Assembly: GCF_013426915.1 (NCBI RefSeq)
Contig: NZ_AP023181.1
Coordinates: 930,001-994,000 of the forward strand
Length of the DNA: 64,000 nucleotides
Reading direction: 5' to 3'
From: Paraburkholderia sp. PGU19
GTDB lineage: Bacteria > Pseudomonadota > Gammaproteobacteria > Burkholderiales > Burkholderiaceae
In this document: in pieces, positions 47,392-56,639 of the stretch
How the letters are laid out: each line of letters begins with the position of its first letter
Numbering within the stretch: position 1 is the first letter of the stretch
Position numbers and translations under genes: made by a program
Notes under the pieces: generated by a model
Database searches by the model: none
Told to the model about the DNA's origin: nothing
Seen by the model: the letters and a program-made list of their open reading frames with translations, nothing else

Positions 47392-47410
47392 GCAAATGCA
47401 AATAATTCTC
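47392..47410. promoter_or_regulatory. Fur-box-like sequence upstream of iron/haem ABC operon
   Basis: GCAAATGCAAATAATTCTC matches the 19-bp Fur consensus GATAATGATAATCATTATC at 13 positions by eye. It is 17 bp before the FecB-like start, where Fur repression would block transcription. Iron control of the operon is therefore likely; the two-component operon is divergent and may share it. Confidence 0.65.
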
Positions 47411-47426
47411 ATCCAGCAACTATATC

Positions 47427-48668
47427 ATGTCGATTTCCGCGCTTTCTTCGGCCTGCGGGCGGGCCGTTTCGACGGCGGCGCGCGCCGCCTCCTCCGTGGC
47501 CGCCTCCGTCGCTTTCACTGTTGCGGCTGGCTTCACGCTGACGGCCAGCGCACCCGCCCTCGCGGCGCAACCGGCGAGCGCCGCAGCGCCAGCAACCCTC
47601 ACCGATCTCGCCGGACGCACGATCCGCGTGCCCGTCGCCGAGCCGCAGCGCATCCTGCTCGGTGAAAGCCGCCTGCTATCGGCCGTCGCGCTGCTCGAAG
47701 GCCAGAAGCCGCTTGCGCGCATCGTCGGCTGGCAAGGCGATCTGCCGCTGATGGACCCGCAGACCTTCAACGCGTACGCGCAGAAATTCCCCGACATCAA
47801 AACGATTCCGCTGATCGGCAAAGCAACGGAAGACAGCATCAGCGACGAAAAGGCGCTGAGCCTCAGGCCCGATCTGGCGATCTTCAGCATCGGCGGCCAC
47901 GGCCCGAGCCGCTACAACGCGCTCGTGAAGCAACTGGAAGCGACGGGTACGACGGTCGTGTTCGTCGACTTCCGCCTGCATCCGATGCAGAACACGCTGC
48001 CGAGCATCAAGCTGCTCGGCGCGGTGTTGCATCGCGATCAGCAGGCGAATGCGTACATCCAGTTCTATCAGCAGCATCTGGCGCGCGTGCAGAGCGTCGT
48101 GAACCGTGTGCCCGAAGCGCAGCGTCCGAAGGTATTCGTCGATCTGCTCGCGGGCGTCTGGGATGCGGGCTGCTGCCACACGGCGGGCAACGGCAACTTC
48201 GGCGAGTTCGTGCAGGCAGCGGGCGGACGCAATATCGCGCAAGGTCTCGTGCCGGGCGTACTCGGCGACATCAGCATGGAACAGGTGATCGCCGCGCAGC
48301 CCGATGTCTACATCGCGACGGGCAGCCGCACGAAACCGGGCCTCGCGTCGCTGCGCGTCGGCGCGTTGACGAGCGAGCACGATGCGCGCGCGAGCCTCGC
48401 GCAACTGATCGCGCGTCCCGGCTTCGACACGATCAAGGCGATCCACGATGGTAACGCGCACGGCATCTCGCACAACTACTACGACTCGCCGTACAACATT
48501 CTCGCGATCGAGGCGTTTGCGAAGTGGTTCTACCCGGCGCAGTTCAAGGATCTCGACGTGCACGCGACGCAGGCTGAACTGTACAGGCGCTTCCTCGCCG
48601 TGCCTCCGCAAGGCGCCGAGTGGGTCGATGCGCCGCTCGCGCAGTCCGCGGCTGACGCTTCGCATTAA
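47427..48668 (+). CDS. Periplasmic binding protein of iron-siderophore or haem ABC transporter
   Basis: A 413-residue exported protein with a long alanine-rich signal peptide (about 1-47, ending ALAA). The body fits the class III FecB/BtuF family: TDLAGRTIRVPVAEPQRILL, LSLRPDLAIFSIGG, and NFGEFVQAAGGRNIAQGL, the joint between two lobes. It binds an iron chelate, haem or a corrinoid. Its permease and ATPase genes follow within 12 bp and 1 bp overlap, so they form one import operon. The Fur-like site argues for iron. Confidence 0.88.
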   Translation: MSISALSSACGRAVSTAARAASSVAASVAFTVAAGFTLTASAPALAAQPASAAAPATLTDLAGRTIRVPVAEPQRILLGESRLLSAVALLEGQKPLARIVGWQGDLPLMDPQTFNAYAQKFPDIKTIPLIGKATEDSISDEKALSLRPDLAIFSIGGHGPSRYNALVKQLEATGTTVVFVDFRLHPMQNTLPSIKLLGAVLHRDQQANAYIQFYQQHLARVQSVVNRVPEAQRPKVFVDLLAGVWDAGCCHTAGNGNFGEFVQAAGGRNIAQGLVPGVLGDISMEQVIAAQPDVYIATGSRTKPGLASLRVGALTSEHDARASLAQLIARPGFDTIKAIHDGNAHGISHNYYDSPYNILAIEAFAKWFYPAQFKDLDVHATQAELYRRFLAVPPQGAEWVDAPLAQSAADASH

Positions 48669-48679
48669 CGGCCGCAGCG

Positions 48680-49771
48680 ATGTCCGATTCCGTCTCATTC
48701 ACTCGTTCCGCACCCTCCCGGCAAAGCGCGGCGGGTGCCAGCCTGCAGCCGTATCTGCGCATCACGCGCCTGCGCGTGCTGTGGCTATGCGCGGTCGCGT
48801 TGCTGATCGTCGGCTCACTGCTGCTCGATCTGCGCTCAGGCCCGTCCGGTCTGCCCGTTTCGACGCTGCTGCGCGCGGTGTTTCATCATGCGTCGGCGGA
48901 TGCTGCGACGAATGTCATCGTCTGGCAGATCCGCATGCCGTATGCGGTGATGGCGCTGCTGGTGGGCGCGTCGCTCGGACTATCGGGCGCAGAGATGCAG
49001 ACCATCCTCAACAATCCGCTCGCGAGCCCGTACACGCTCGGCGTGTCGGCGGCGGCGGCGTTCGGCGCGTCGCTCGCAATCGTGCTCGACATCACGCTGC
49101 CCGGCATCGCGCAAAGCTGGCTCGTGTCGGCCAACGCGTTCCTGTTCGCGTTCATGTCGGCGCTGATGCTCGACGGCGTCGCGCGCTGGCGCGGCATGAC
49201 GACATCTGGCGTCGTGCTGCTGGGCATCGCGCTGGTGTTCGCGTTCCATGCGCTCGTCTCGCTGATGCAGTTCATCGCTTCCGCCGACGCGCTGCAAGGT
49301 CTCGTGTTCTGGACGCTCGGTTCGCTCGCACGAGCCGACTGGCCGAAGATCGCGGTACTCGCCATCGCGCTCGCACTCGCGTTGCCGCTCTCGATGCGCA
49401 ACGCGTGGACGCTCACCGCGCTACGACTCGGCGAAGATCGCGCCGCCAGTTTCGGCATCGACGTGCGCCGCCTGCGGCTCGGCACGCTGCTGCGCGTGTC
49501 GGTACTGTCGGCGCTCGCGGTGTCGTTCGTCGGCACGATCGGCTTCGTCGGACTGATCGCGCCGCATATCGCGCGCACGGTATTCGGCGAGGACCACCGC
49601 TTCTATCTGCCCGGCAGCATGCTGATCGGCGCGTTGATGCTGTCGCTCGCGTCGATTGCATCGAAGATCATCGTGCCGGGCGTGCTGATTCCCGTCGGCA
49701 TCGTGACGGCGCTGGTCGGCATTCCCCTCTTTCTTGCGATCGTCGTGCGCTCGCAAGGAGCCGCACAATGA
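48680..49771 (+). CDS. FecCD family ABC transporter permease
   Basis: A 363-residue inner-membrane protein with about nine hydrophobic segments and the FecCD signatures PYAVMALLVGASLGLSGAEM and NNPLASPYTLGVSAAAAFGA. The coupling region RLGEDRAASFGIDVRRLRLG contacts the ATPase. It forms the channel that moves the iron chelate or haem into the cytoplasm. It lies 12 bp after the binding-protein gene and overlaps the ATPase gene start by an ATGA. Confidence 0.94.
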   Translation: MSDSVSFTRSAPSRQSAAGASLQPYLRITRLRVLWLCAVALLIVGSLLLDLRSGPSGLPVSTLLRAVFHHASADAATNVIVWQIRMPYAVMALLVGASLGLSGAEMQTILNNPLASPYTLGVSAAAAFGASLAIVLDITLPGIAQSWLVSANAFLFAFMSALMLDGVARWRGMTTSGVVLLGIALVFAFHALVSLMQFIASADALQGLVFWTLGSLARADWPKIAVLAIALALALPLSMRNAWTLTALRLGEDRAASFGIDVRRLRLGTLLRVSVLSALAVSFVGTIGFVGLIAPHIARTVFGEDHRFYLPGSMLIGALMLSLASIASKIIVPGVLIPVGIVTALVGIPLFLAIVVRSQGAAQ

Positions 49772-50580
49772 ACGGCCTGTCGATTCACGGCCTCAGCGTG
49801 CAATACGGCAAGCGCGCGGTGCTCAGATCGCTCGATGCCGGTCCGCTGCCGCGCGGCCAGATCACTGCCTTGCTCGGTCCGAACGGCAGCGGCAAGTCGA
49901 CGCTGCTGCGCGCGCTGGCGGGCCTGACGCGCGCGCACGCCGGTCAACTGACGCTGGACGGTGCGCCGCTCGAACTGTCCGCGGCGAGTGCGCGCTCGCA
50001 TAGCGTCGTCTATCTGCCGCAATCGTTGCCCGCAGGCGTAAGGCTGCAAGTGCTCGAATCCGTGCTGGTCGCGTGTTGCGCGACGCGCGGCGCATTCCGC
50101 ACACACGGCGCCCGCACCGACGACCTCGCGAATGCGCGGGCCGTGCTCGAACGCCTCGGCATCGATGCGCTCGCATCGCGCTCGCTCGATGAGTTATCGG
50201 GCGGACAGAGACAACTCGTCGGTATTGCACAAGCGCTGGTGCGCGAACCGCAAGTGCTGCTGCTCGACGAGCCGTTGTCCGCACTCGATCTGAATTACCA
50301 GTTCCACGTGATGCGCGTGCTGCGCGACATCACGCGGGAACGCGGCATCGTCACTGTCGTCGTTCTGCACGACATCAACACCGCCATGCGCGCCTGCCAT
50401 CAGGCGATGCTGCTTCACGCCGGCCGCATTGCAGGCTTCGGACCCAGCGCCGATGTCGTCACGCAAGCGAGCCTTGCAGAAGTCTTCGGAGTCACCGCGC
50501 GAATCGAACCTTGTTCGCGCGGACAGCATCAAGTCCTGATCGACGGCCTGTCGGTTCAGGACGGCATCGCCAGCCGCTAG
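49768..50580 (+). CDS. ABC transporter ATP-binding protein, FecE/BtuD type
   Basis: A 270-residue ATPase. Walker A is LLGPNGSGKSTLL (about 34-46), the Q-loop is at YLPQSLP, the ABC signature is LDELSGGQRQLVGIAQALV, Walker B is VLLLDEPLSALDL and the switch histidine is in VVVLHDINTAM. It energises the FecBCD-type importer. The start at 49768 overlaps the permease stop (ATGA) and has AAGGAG at 49755-49760. A longer upstream frame to 48448 runs through the permease gene and is not real. Confidence 0.95.
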   Translation: MNGLSIHGLSVQYGKRAVLRSLDAGPLPRGQITALLGPNGSGKSTLLRALAGLTRAHAGQLTLDGAPLELSAASARSHSVVYLPQSLPAGVRLQVLESVLVACCATRGAFRTHGARTDDLANARAVLERLGIDALASRSLDELSGGQRQLVGIAQALVREPQVLLLDEPLSALDLNYQFHVMRVLRDITRERGIVTVVVLHDINTAMRACHQAMLLHAGRIAGFGPSADVVTQASLAEVFGVTARIEPCSRGQHQVLIDGLSVQDGIASR

Positions 50581-50711
50581 ACATTCGTCGAGCGTCCCAG
50601 CCAGCCACCCAGCCACGCCGCATCCGTTTCAACGCACGACGCCCGCCATCCGGTGGGCGCCGCGCTGCTGCGTGCGTCGTCACATCGTTCAAATCAACAA
50701 CAGGGGAAAAA

Positions 50712-51851
50712 ATGAAAAAGACTCTCGTCATGGCTGCCATCGCGGCGAGTTACGCGTGCCATGCACAGGCGCAGAACACGGTCACGCTGTATGGCGTGAT
50801 CGACGCGGGCCTGTCGTACACGAACAACCAGAAAGGCAACAGCGCGTGGCAAGCGGGAAGCGGCGACGTGACGGGCAGCCACTGGGGCATGCTCGCGCGC
50901 GAAGACCTGGGCGGCGGCACGAAGGCGATCTTCCAGCTCGAAAGCGGCTTCAGCGTGATGAACGGCACCTCGCGCCAGGGCGGTCGTCTGTTCGGTTATC
51001 AGGCTTATACGGGGCTTTCGAATGACCGGTTCGGCACGTTGACGCTTGGACGTCAGTACGATTCCGTCGTCGACTACCTCGCGCCGCTCAGCTTCACCGG
51101 GCATCATCCGGGCGGCAACAATCTGTCCGCGCATCCATACGACAACGACAATCTGAACAACTCGTTCCGTATAAACAATTCGGTGAAGTTTGCGAGCAAC
51201 AGTTACGCTGGCGTGAAATTCGGCGCGTTATACGGCTTCTCGAACGAAGCGGGCGGCTTCGACGACAACCGGCTATACAGCTTCGGCACCTCGTACGATG
51301 CAGGCCCGCTGCGCCTCGGCGCAGGCTACTTCCAGGCGAACAACGGCGGCAGCAGCAACACGAGCGGCGCATTGACGCTGACCGATCGCACGTTTATCGC
51401 AGCGCGTCAGGGCACGTATGGCGCGGGCGGAAACTACTCGATCGGCGCGACGACGTTTGGCGTGGTCTGGACGCGCACGCAACTCGGCGGGCTCGCGACG
51501 ATCAACGGTGCGAATAGCCTCGGCCTCGTTGCGAATGGCGAGGGGATGAGCTTCAGCAATTACGAACTGAACGCAAGTTACTCGCTCACGCCGACCATCG
51601 CGCTGAACGGTGAATACACGTACACGTCGGGTTCGATGTCGAACGCGACGGGCCAGCATCATCCGAAGTGGCAGGAAGTATCGGTGCAAACCGATTACTT
51701 CCTGTCGAAGCGAACCGACCTCTACGTGCAGGCGAGCTACCAGCATATTTCCAGCGACGGTTCCGGCCTCACTGCGGATATCAGCGGGCAAAGTCCTTCA
51801 TCGAACGATCAGCAGGTTGTCGTCGCCGTTGGGATGCGGCATCGGTTCTAA
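50712..51851 (+). CDS. Gram-negative general porin
   Basis: A 379-residue porin with a signal peptide (MKKTLVMAAIAASYACHAQA), the opening strand NTVTLYGVIDAGLSYTNNQ, GYQAYTGLSNDRFGTLTLGR in the middle, and the C-terminal strand VVVAVGMRHRF ending in Phe. It has its own ribosome site (AGGGGA) and lies 130 bp after the iron ABC operon. It converges on a second porin, and both probably end at the shared hairpin 51857-51893. Confidence 0.94.
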   Translation: MKKTLVMAAIAASYACHAQAQNTVTLYGVIDAGLSYTNNQKGNSAWQAGSGDVTGSHWGMLAREDLGGGTKAIFQLESGFSVMNGTSRQGGRLFGYQAYTGLSNDRFGTLTLGRQYDSVVDYLAPLSFTGHHPGGNNLSAHPYDNDNLNNSFRINNSVKFASNSYAGVKFGALYGFSNEAGGFDDNRLYSFGTSYDAGPLRLGAGYFQANNGGSSNTSGALTLTDRTFIAARQGTYGAGGNYSIGATTFGVVWTRTQLGGLATINGANSLGLVANGEGMSFSNYELNASYSLTPTIALNGEYTYTSGSMSNATGQHHPKWQEVSVQTDYFLSKRTDLYVQASYQHISSDGSGLTADISGQSPSSNDQQVVVAVGMRHRF

Positions 51852-51856
51852 AACGG

Positions 51857-51893
51857 TTAAAGCCGCCGCGTTCACATGAACCGGCGGCTTTAA
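51857..51893. terminator. Bidirectional terminator between two convergent porins
   Basis: TTAAAGCCGCCG and CGGCGGCTTTAA form a perfect 12-bp GC-rich stem with a 13-nt loop. A/T-rich ends on both sides of the stem fit termination in both directions. It lies 5 bp after the plus-strand porin stop and 18 bp before the minus-strand one. Confidence 0.8.
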
Positions 51894-51911
51894 CGCACAA
51901 TGAAAAAACAA

Positions 51912-53129
51912 TCAGAACTTGTGCCGGATGCCAACGCGCACGGTGCTCTGCCGGTCGCTGGTGGAAGGCGTGAGATTGTTGATAGCAGCAACGGCCGCCG
52001 TGCCCGTCGAGTCCGTGCCCGATGCTTTCTGATAAACGCCGATCAGATACACGTCAGTGCGCTTCGACAAGAAGTAGTCCGCGCCGATCGCGCCTTGATA
52101 GTAGCGCGCGCCAGGGTTCGTCCCCGTCGACGAATCGACGCTGCCGCCGTGCGTATAGTCGAATGCCGCGCCGAGCAGGAATGCAGGCGTCAACTGATAC
52201 TTGAAGTTCACTTCAGCGTTATTGAACGTCGCGTTGCCGCGATAGCCGCGCGGATTCGGACCGGACTCGACCGTATCGCCGAGATTCCTGAACTGCGTAT
52301 TCGAATACGTTGCGCCCAACGTCGCCGCGCCGAACGTATAGGCTGCGCCCGCTGCAATCACCTGATACGTGCGTGCCGAAGCGTAGCCGCTATACACCGG
52401 CGACGAAATGAAGTTCGTGCTGGCCGTCGCCGCCGTGCTCGCGCCGTTGTCACCGAAGAAACCGACATTCGGATTGCGCGCATTCAGATAGCCGACTCCA
52501 AGCGAAAGCGGACCGTTCGCATAACCGGCGCCCAACGACCACACCTGATTGCGCGACGCCTCGCCCGCCACGCCGCCCAGGCTATACACGCCGCCGAACG
52601 TCAGGCCCGCGTAATTGGCGCTCATGTACTTGATTGCATTGTTCACGCGATACGCGTTGTTGATATTGTCGAGATCGCCAGGATGCGCGGCGATATAGCC
52701 GCCCCATTGATCGCCCGCCTCAAAAGGGCCGACATAATCGACGACGGAATCGTATTGGCGTCCAGCCAGCACCGAGCCATACGCACTCGATAGTCCCACA
52801 TACGCCTGGCGGCCGAACATCAGCCCTTGCGTGCTGCCGCGATTCTTCTGCCCCAGCGATCCGCTATTCAGATCGAAGCCGTTTTCGAGCACGAAGAGCG
52901 CGGCGAGCCCGCCGCCGAGATCCTCCTTGCCGCGCAGACCCCAGCGGCTCGCCTGCATGACACCGCTCGACACGTTGTACAGATTGTGGCCTCCCGAATT
53001 CGAGGTCCAGTTGAAACCATCGTCGACGATGCCATACAGCGTCACCGAACTCTGCGCGTGCGCCGCGCCAGCGAAGGCACACTCGACCAACGTCAATGCG
53101 GCCAATGCGGCTGCCAATTTGATTCTCAT
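51912..53129 (-). CDS. Gram-negative general porin
   Basis: A 405-residue porin with a signal peptide (KLAAALAALTLVECAFAGAAHA), then QSSVTLYGIVDDGFNWTSNS and GRQAYVGLSSAYGSVLAGRQ. The C-terminus STVRVGIRHKF ends in the terminal Phe. It is longer and distinct in sequence from the convergent porin at 50712. It allows general solute entry and is divergent from the MHS transporter operon, so it may be the outer-membrane entry for that operon's substrate. Confidence 0.94.
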   Translation of the reverse strand: MRIKLAAALAALTLVECAFAGAAHAQSSVTLYGIVDDGFNWTSNSGGHNLYNVSSGVMQASRWGLRGKEDLGGGLAALFVLENGFDLNSGSLGQKNRGSTQGLMFGRQAYVGLSSAYGSVLAGRQYDSVVDYVGPFEAGDQWGGYIAAHPGDLDNINNAYRVNNAIKYMSANYAGLTFGGVYSLGGVAGEASRNQVWSLGAGYANGPLSLGVGYLNARNPNVGFFGDNGASTAATASTNFISSPVYSGYASARTYQVIAAGAAYTFGAATLGATYSNTQFRNLGDTVESGPNPRGYRGNATFNNAEVNFKYQLTPAFLLGAAFDYTHGGSVDSSTGTNPGARYYQGAIGADYFLSKRTDVYLIGVYQKASGTDSTGTAAVAAINNLTPSTSDRQSTVRVGIRHKF

Positions 53130-53472
53130 AGATTCGTCACCCCGTTCATCTCGACTGCTTCGATTGAATGACGCAGCGAATGATGACTGCGCCGCGGCTG
53201 TTACGAGGACCGCAATCTAAGTTCGCCTTTATGCACGGTCAAATCAGTCAAATAGAACAGGTGCGATAAGCGTGTTTTATTTGCGCATGCACGCACGCCG
53301 ACAAAGACACGCGCCACATGAATGCCATTTATGTCGCGCATTTTTGGCCTGAATTTGACGGTCTTTTCGCACGCACCTATCGTTCGCCCATGTCTGTCTG
53401 ATTCGCCAGGTCGCCCTGCCCGTCCCCACGATCGGGAAGCGGAAACTTCAACGTCTTGCTCAGCCCAATGCC
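53130..53472. other. 343-bp divergent region between porin and MHS transporter operon
   Basis: It contains a candidate promoter at 53355-53383. No gene is recognised in the short frames. Confidence 0.5.
53355..53383 (+). promoter_or_regulatory. Candidate sigma-70 promoter of the MHS/monooxygenase operon
   Basis: TTGACG (53355-53360) and TATCGT (53378-53383) are separated by 17 bp and lie about 90 bp upstream of the transporter ATG. Motif fit only. Confidence 0.45.
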
Positions 53473-54825
53473 ATGAATCCTCACGCGACAGCCACGCTTT
53501 CCTCTTCCTCTCCCGTGCGCAAGACAAGCACCGTGCGCCGCGCGGTGACGACGGCCGTGCTTGGCCAGATACTCGAGTGGTACGACTTCTTTCTCTATGG
53601 AACGGCGGCCGCGCTGGTATTCGGCAAGCTGTTCTTTCCCGTCGGCAGCGACCCGTTGACGGGCACGATCGCGGCATTCGGCGGATTCACGGTGGGATTC
53701 ATCGCGCGTCCGGTTGGCGGCGTGCTGTGCGGCCATATCGGCGACCGCTACGGACGCAAAACGGTGATGATGCTCACGCTCCTGACGATGGGCGTCGCGA
53801 CCATGTGCATGGGGCTGCTGCCGACGTATCAGCAGATCGGTATCGCGGCGCCTATCGGTCTCGTGCTGCTGCGCATTCTTCAGGGGCTCGCCGCGGGCGG
53901 CGAATGGAGCGGCAGCATTCTGCTGATCCACGAAAGCGCGCCCGCATCGCGGCGCGGCGCGCTAGCCGCATGGAGCCCGAGCGGCGCGGCATTCGGCTTC
54001 GTGCTGTCGACGGCTGCGTTCCTGCTCGCGCAGACACTCTCCTCCGACGACTTCCTCAGCTGGGGCTGGCGCGTGCCGTTCCTGTGCAGCGTGGTGCTCG
54101 TCGTGCTCGGCCTCTGGATGCGCCGCTCCGTCGAAGAAAGCGCCGAGTTCGTCGTAGTGAAGGCGACGCACCGTGAGAGCCGCATGCCAATCGTCGAAGT
54201 ATTGCGCCGTTGCCCGCGTCAGGTGCTCACCGTGTTCGGCTTGCGCTTCGGCGAAGGCGGCGCGTCGTACATCTTCTTTGCGTTCTCGATTGCGTATGGC
54301 CAGTTTCTCGGATTGAAATCGACATGGATACTCGGCGGCCTCACGCTGTCGATGCTGCTGATGATTCCCGTGTCGCTTCTGATGGGACATCTCACCGACA
54401 AGATCGGCCGCAAGCCCGTCTATCTCGTGGGTGCCATTGCAATGGTGCTGGTCACCTATCCGTACTTCACGCTGCTCGCCTCCGGCGTGCTGTGGAAAGT
54501 GATTGCCGCGCTGATTCTCGCCAACAGCATCACGCTCGGCATTCTCGAAGGCGCGCAGCCCGCATTCATCAGCGAACTGCTGCCCGTTCATCTGCGCTTT
54601 TCGGGGCTTGGCATCGGACGCGAGATTTCGTCGGTACTCGGTGGTGGCCTTTCGCCGATGATCGCAACCGCGCTGCTCGCTCACTATCGCAGCGCCACGC
54701 CCGTCGCGATCTATCTCCTCGCACTCGCGCTCGTCACGGTAATCGCGACCTGCATCGCGCCCGAAACCTTCCCACGCGCCGCACGACTGCAGGCAAAACA
54801 GGGCGCCGAGCCCGTCACAGTCTGA
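53473..54825 (+). CDS. MHS-family MFS transporter (metabolite:H+ symporter)
   Basis: A 450-residue membrane protein with 12 predicted helices. It has the MHS features VLGQILEWYDFFLYGTAAAL near the N-terminus, the MFS loop GHIGDRYGRKTVMMLTLL (about 97-114), and LRILQGLAAGGEWSGSILLI. MHS carriers import citrate, shikimate, alpha-ketoglutarate, proline/betaine or aromatic acids with protons. It is first in an operon with a flavin monooxygenase and its reductase, so an aromatic acid is the best guess for the substrate. Confidence 0.92.
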   Translation: MNPHATATLSSSSPVRKTSTVRRAVTTAVLGQILEWYDFFLYGTAAALVFGKLFFPVGSDPLTGTIAAFGGFTVGFIARPVGGVLCGHIGDRYGRKTVMMLTLLTMGVATMCMGLLPTYQQIGIAAPIGLVLLRILQGLAAGGEWSGSILLIHESAPASRRGALAAWSPSGAAFGFVLSTAAFLLAQTLSSDDFLSWGWRVPFLCSVVLVVLGLWMRRSVEESAEFVVVKATHRESRMPIVEVLRRCPRQVLTVFGLRFGEGGASYIFFAFSIAYGQFLGLKSTWILGGLTLSMLLMIPVSLLMGHLTDKIGRKPVYLVGAIAMVLVTYPYFTLLASGVLWKVIAALILANSITLGILEGAQPAFISELLPVHLRFSGLGIGREISSVLGGGLSPMIATALLAHYRSATPVAIYLLALALVTVIATCIAPETFPRAARLQAKQGAEPVTV

Positions 54826-54859
54826 TCGACTGCTCCATTCAACTCAACACGTATTCATC

Positions 54860-56071
54860 ATGCAAAGCCTTCATAGCATTTCGACTTACGCCCGCGAGCC
54901 GCGCTTCATCGACCAGGGCGAACCGTATCCCGAGTACGCCGGTCCCATTTCGCTCGACGTTCTGATCGAAGAAATCGAACGCCGGCGCGACGAGTTCGAT
55001 CAGCTCTCGCATGTGCCGCGCGACATGATCGCGAAGATGAAGCGCGCGGGCATCTACCGCGCCAGTACGCCGCGCCGTTTCGGCGGTGACGCGCTGCCGC
55101 CGCCGCAGTTTCTCGCGATCCTCGAACGCATCGCGATCGCGGATGGCTCGACAGCGTGGGTCGCCGCGTTCGGATCAGCGAATACGTATCTCGCGTCACT
55201 GCCCGTCGAAACGCAACAGCAGATCTACGCGAAGGGACCGGATCAGGTTTTTGCGGGCGGCCTCTATCCGCTGCAGCCTGCGACCAAGGTGCCGAACGGC
55301 TTCAAGGTCAGCGGCCAGTGGCGGTTCGCGAGCGGCTGCAAAGGCGCGGACTGGATTGGCGTGGGCATCGGCGGCACACCCGCGAGTTCGGGCGATGCGG
55401 GCGCGGGCAAACCGTTCACCGCCGTGTTTCCCGCTAGCGAAGTGGAGATCGTCGACAACTGGAACGTGGTCGGCATGCAGGGCACAGGCAGTCACGATCT
55501 GCGCCTGCGCGACAAGTTCGTCGATGCGCAATGGACTTTCGTGCGCGGCGGCCATGCGCTGATCGACGAACCGCTGTATCGCTACCCCGCCGTCGCGTAT
55601 CAGGCGCAGGTGCATGCGGCTGTGAACGTCGGCCTGGCGCGCGCCGCGCTCGATCTCCTGACCGACATGTCCGGCGCGACAAAAACGACGACGGGCGCGC
55701 CGCGTCTCGCGGACCGCGGCTACTACCGTTCGGGTCTCGCGAAAGCGGAAGCGCAATGGCGCAGCGCGCGCGCGTTCTTCTACGAGTCCTCGCAAGCCGC
55801 GTGGGACACGATTCTTGCCGGCAACCCCGTCACGCCAGACCAGGCGAATCTGATGCGCCTGAGCGCGACACATGCGGCCCACGTATGCGCCGAAGTGGTC
55901 ATGCAGGCGTATCAGATGGCGGGCATCGCCGCGATCTATCGCGAGAGCCGCTTGCAGCGTCTGGTGCGTGACTCGATCGTCGTGACGCAGCATGCGTTTC
56001 TCGGCGAGGGCACGTATGACGCGTCGGGCGCGCTGTTCGTCGGCATTCCGCCCGTCACGCCGTATCCGTGA
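54860..56071 (+). CDS. Oxygenase component of two-component flavin monooxygenase (acyl-CoA dehydrogenase fold)
   Basis: A 403-residue protein of the acyl-CoA-dehydrogenase-like hydroxylase group (HpaB C2-type, HsaA-like). It has an N-terminal helical domain (RDEFDQLSHVPRDMIAKMKR), a flavin-contact region ASTPRRFGGDALPPPQF, VSGQWRFASGCKGADWIGVG and an interface VVGMQGTGSHDLRL. These enzymes use reduced flavin from a partner to hydroxylate phenols or aromatic acids. It lies 34 bp after the transporter gene and 32 bp before the reductase, which confirms a two-component system. Confidence 0.86.
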   Translation: MQSLHSISTYAREPRFIDQGEPYPEYAGPISLDVLIEEIERRRDEFDQLSHVPRDMIAKMKRAGIYRASTPRRFGGDALPPPQFLAILERIAIADGSTAWVAAFGSANTYLASLPVETQQQIYAKGPDQVFAGGLYPLQPATKVPNGFKVSGQWRFASGCKGADWIGVGIGGTPASSGDAGAGKPFTAVFPASEVEIVDNWNVVGMQGTGSHDLRLRDKFVDAQWTFVRGGHALIDEPLYRYPAVAYQAQVHAAVNVGLARAALDLLTDMSGATKTTTGAPRLADRGYYRSGLAKAEAQWRSARAFFYESSQAAWDTILAGNPVTPDQANLMRLSATHAAHVCAEVVMQAYQMAGIAAIYRESRLQRLVRDSIVVTQHAFLGEGTYDASGALFVGIPPVTPYP

Positions 56072-56103
56072 TGCAACGCGCGATCGAACACAAGGAGCAA
56101 GCG

Positions 56104-56637
56104 ATGACGAACGAAGACATGAAGCGGCGCTTTCGCGATGCGATGGCGTGTCTGCCCGCAGCCGTCAATGTCATTACGACCGACGGGCCTAGCGGACGTT
56201 GTGGCCTCACGGCCAGCGCCGTCTGCTCAGTAACCGACGCGCCGCCGACGATGCTCGTCTGTATCAACCAGGCCAGCTATATGCACGACGTGCTGCGCGA
56301 GAACCGCAGCGTGTGCATCAACGTGCTTGCCGGCGAGTATCAGGACCTCGCGCGCGACTTCGCGGGCATGACATCGTGCCCGATGGACGAACGCTTCGCG
56401 CGCCACGCATGGAAGCCGGGACGCTCGGCCGTGCCCGTGCTTTCGCACGCCATTGCGAATCTCGAAGGCACGATCGTCGAACTCAAGAGCGTCGGCTCGC
56501 ACTCGGTGATGTTCGTGCGGATCGACGATATCTCGGTCAGTTCCGATGGCGATGGACTGATCTATTTCGCGCGGCAGTTTCATCGTCTCGTGCGGCCGGT
56601 CGCGGCGGCGTCCGCTTCCACCCAATGCGCGAGGTAA
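56104..56637 (+). CDS. Flavin reductase component of two-component monooxygenase
   Basis: A 177-residue protein of the flavin_reduct family (HpaC/HsaB-like): FRDAMACLPAAVNVITTDGP, then GLTASAVCSVTDAPPTMLVC, the flavin site, and FARQFHRLVRP at the end. It reduces FMN or FAD with NAD(P)H and passes it to the oxygenase. The ATG at 56104 has AAGGAG six to seven bases upstream; an ATG at 56068 precedes the upstream stop. The next gene's start lies just past its stop. Confidence 0.9.
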   Translation: MTNEDMKRRFRDAMACLPAAVNVITTDGPSGRCGLTASAVCSVTDAPPTMLVCINQASYMHDVLRENRSVCINVLAGEYQDLARDFAGMTSCPMDERFARHAWKPGRSAVPVLSHAIANLEGTIVELKSVGSHSVMFVRIDDISVSSDGDGLIYFARQFHRLVRPVAAASASTQCAR

Positions 56638-56639
56638 GC

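Noticed and set aside
48448..50580. A 710-codon plus-strand frame spanning the end of the binding protein, the permease and the ATPase
   Set aside because: Its first 440 codons are the shadow of the FecB-like and FecCD genes in another frame. Only the part from 49768 encodes a real ATPase, with its own ribosome site and ATGA overlap.
56199..56639. Upstream extension of the EthD-like frame overlapping the flavin reductase
   Set aside because: It runs inside the reductase gene in a different frame. The family-like sequence starts only at 56640.
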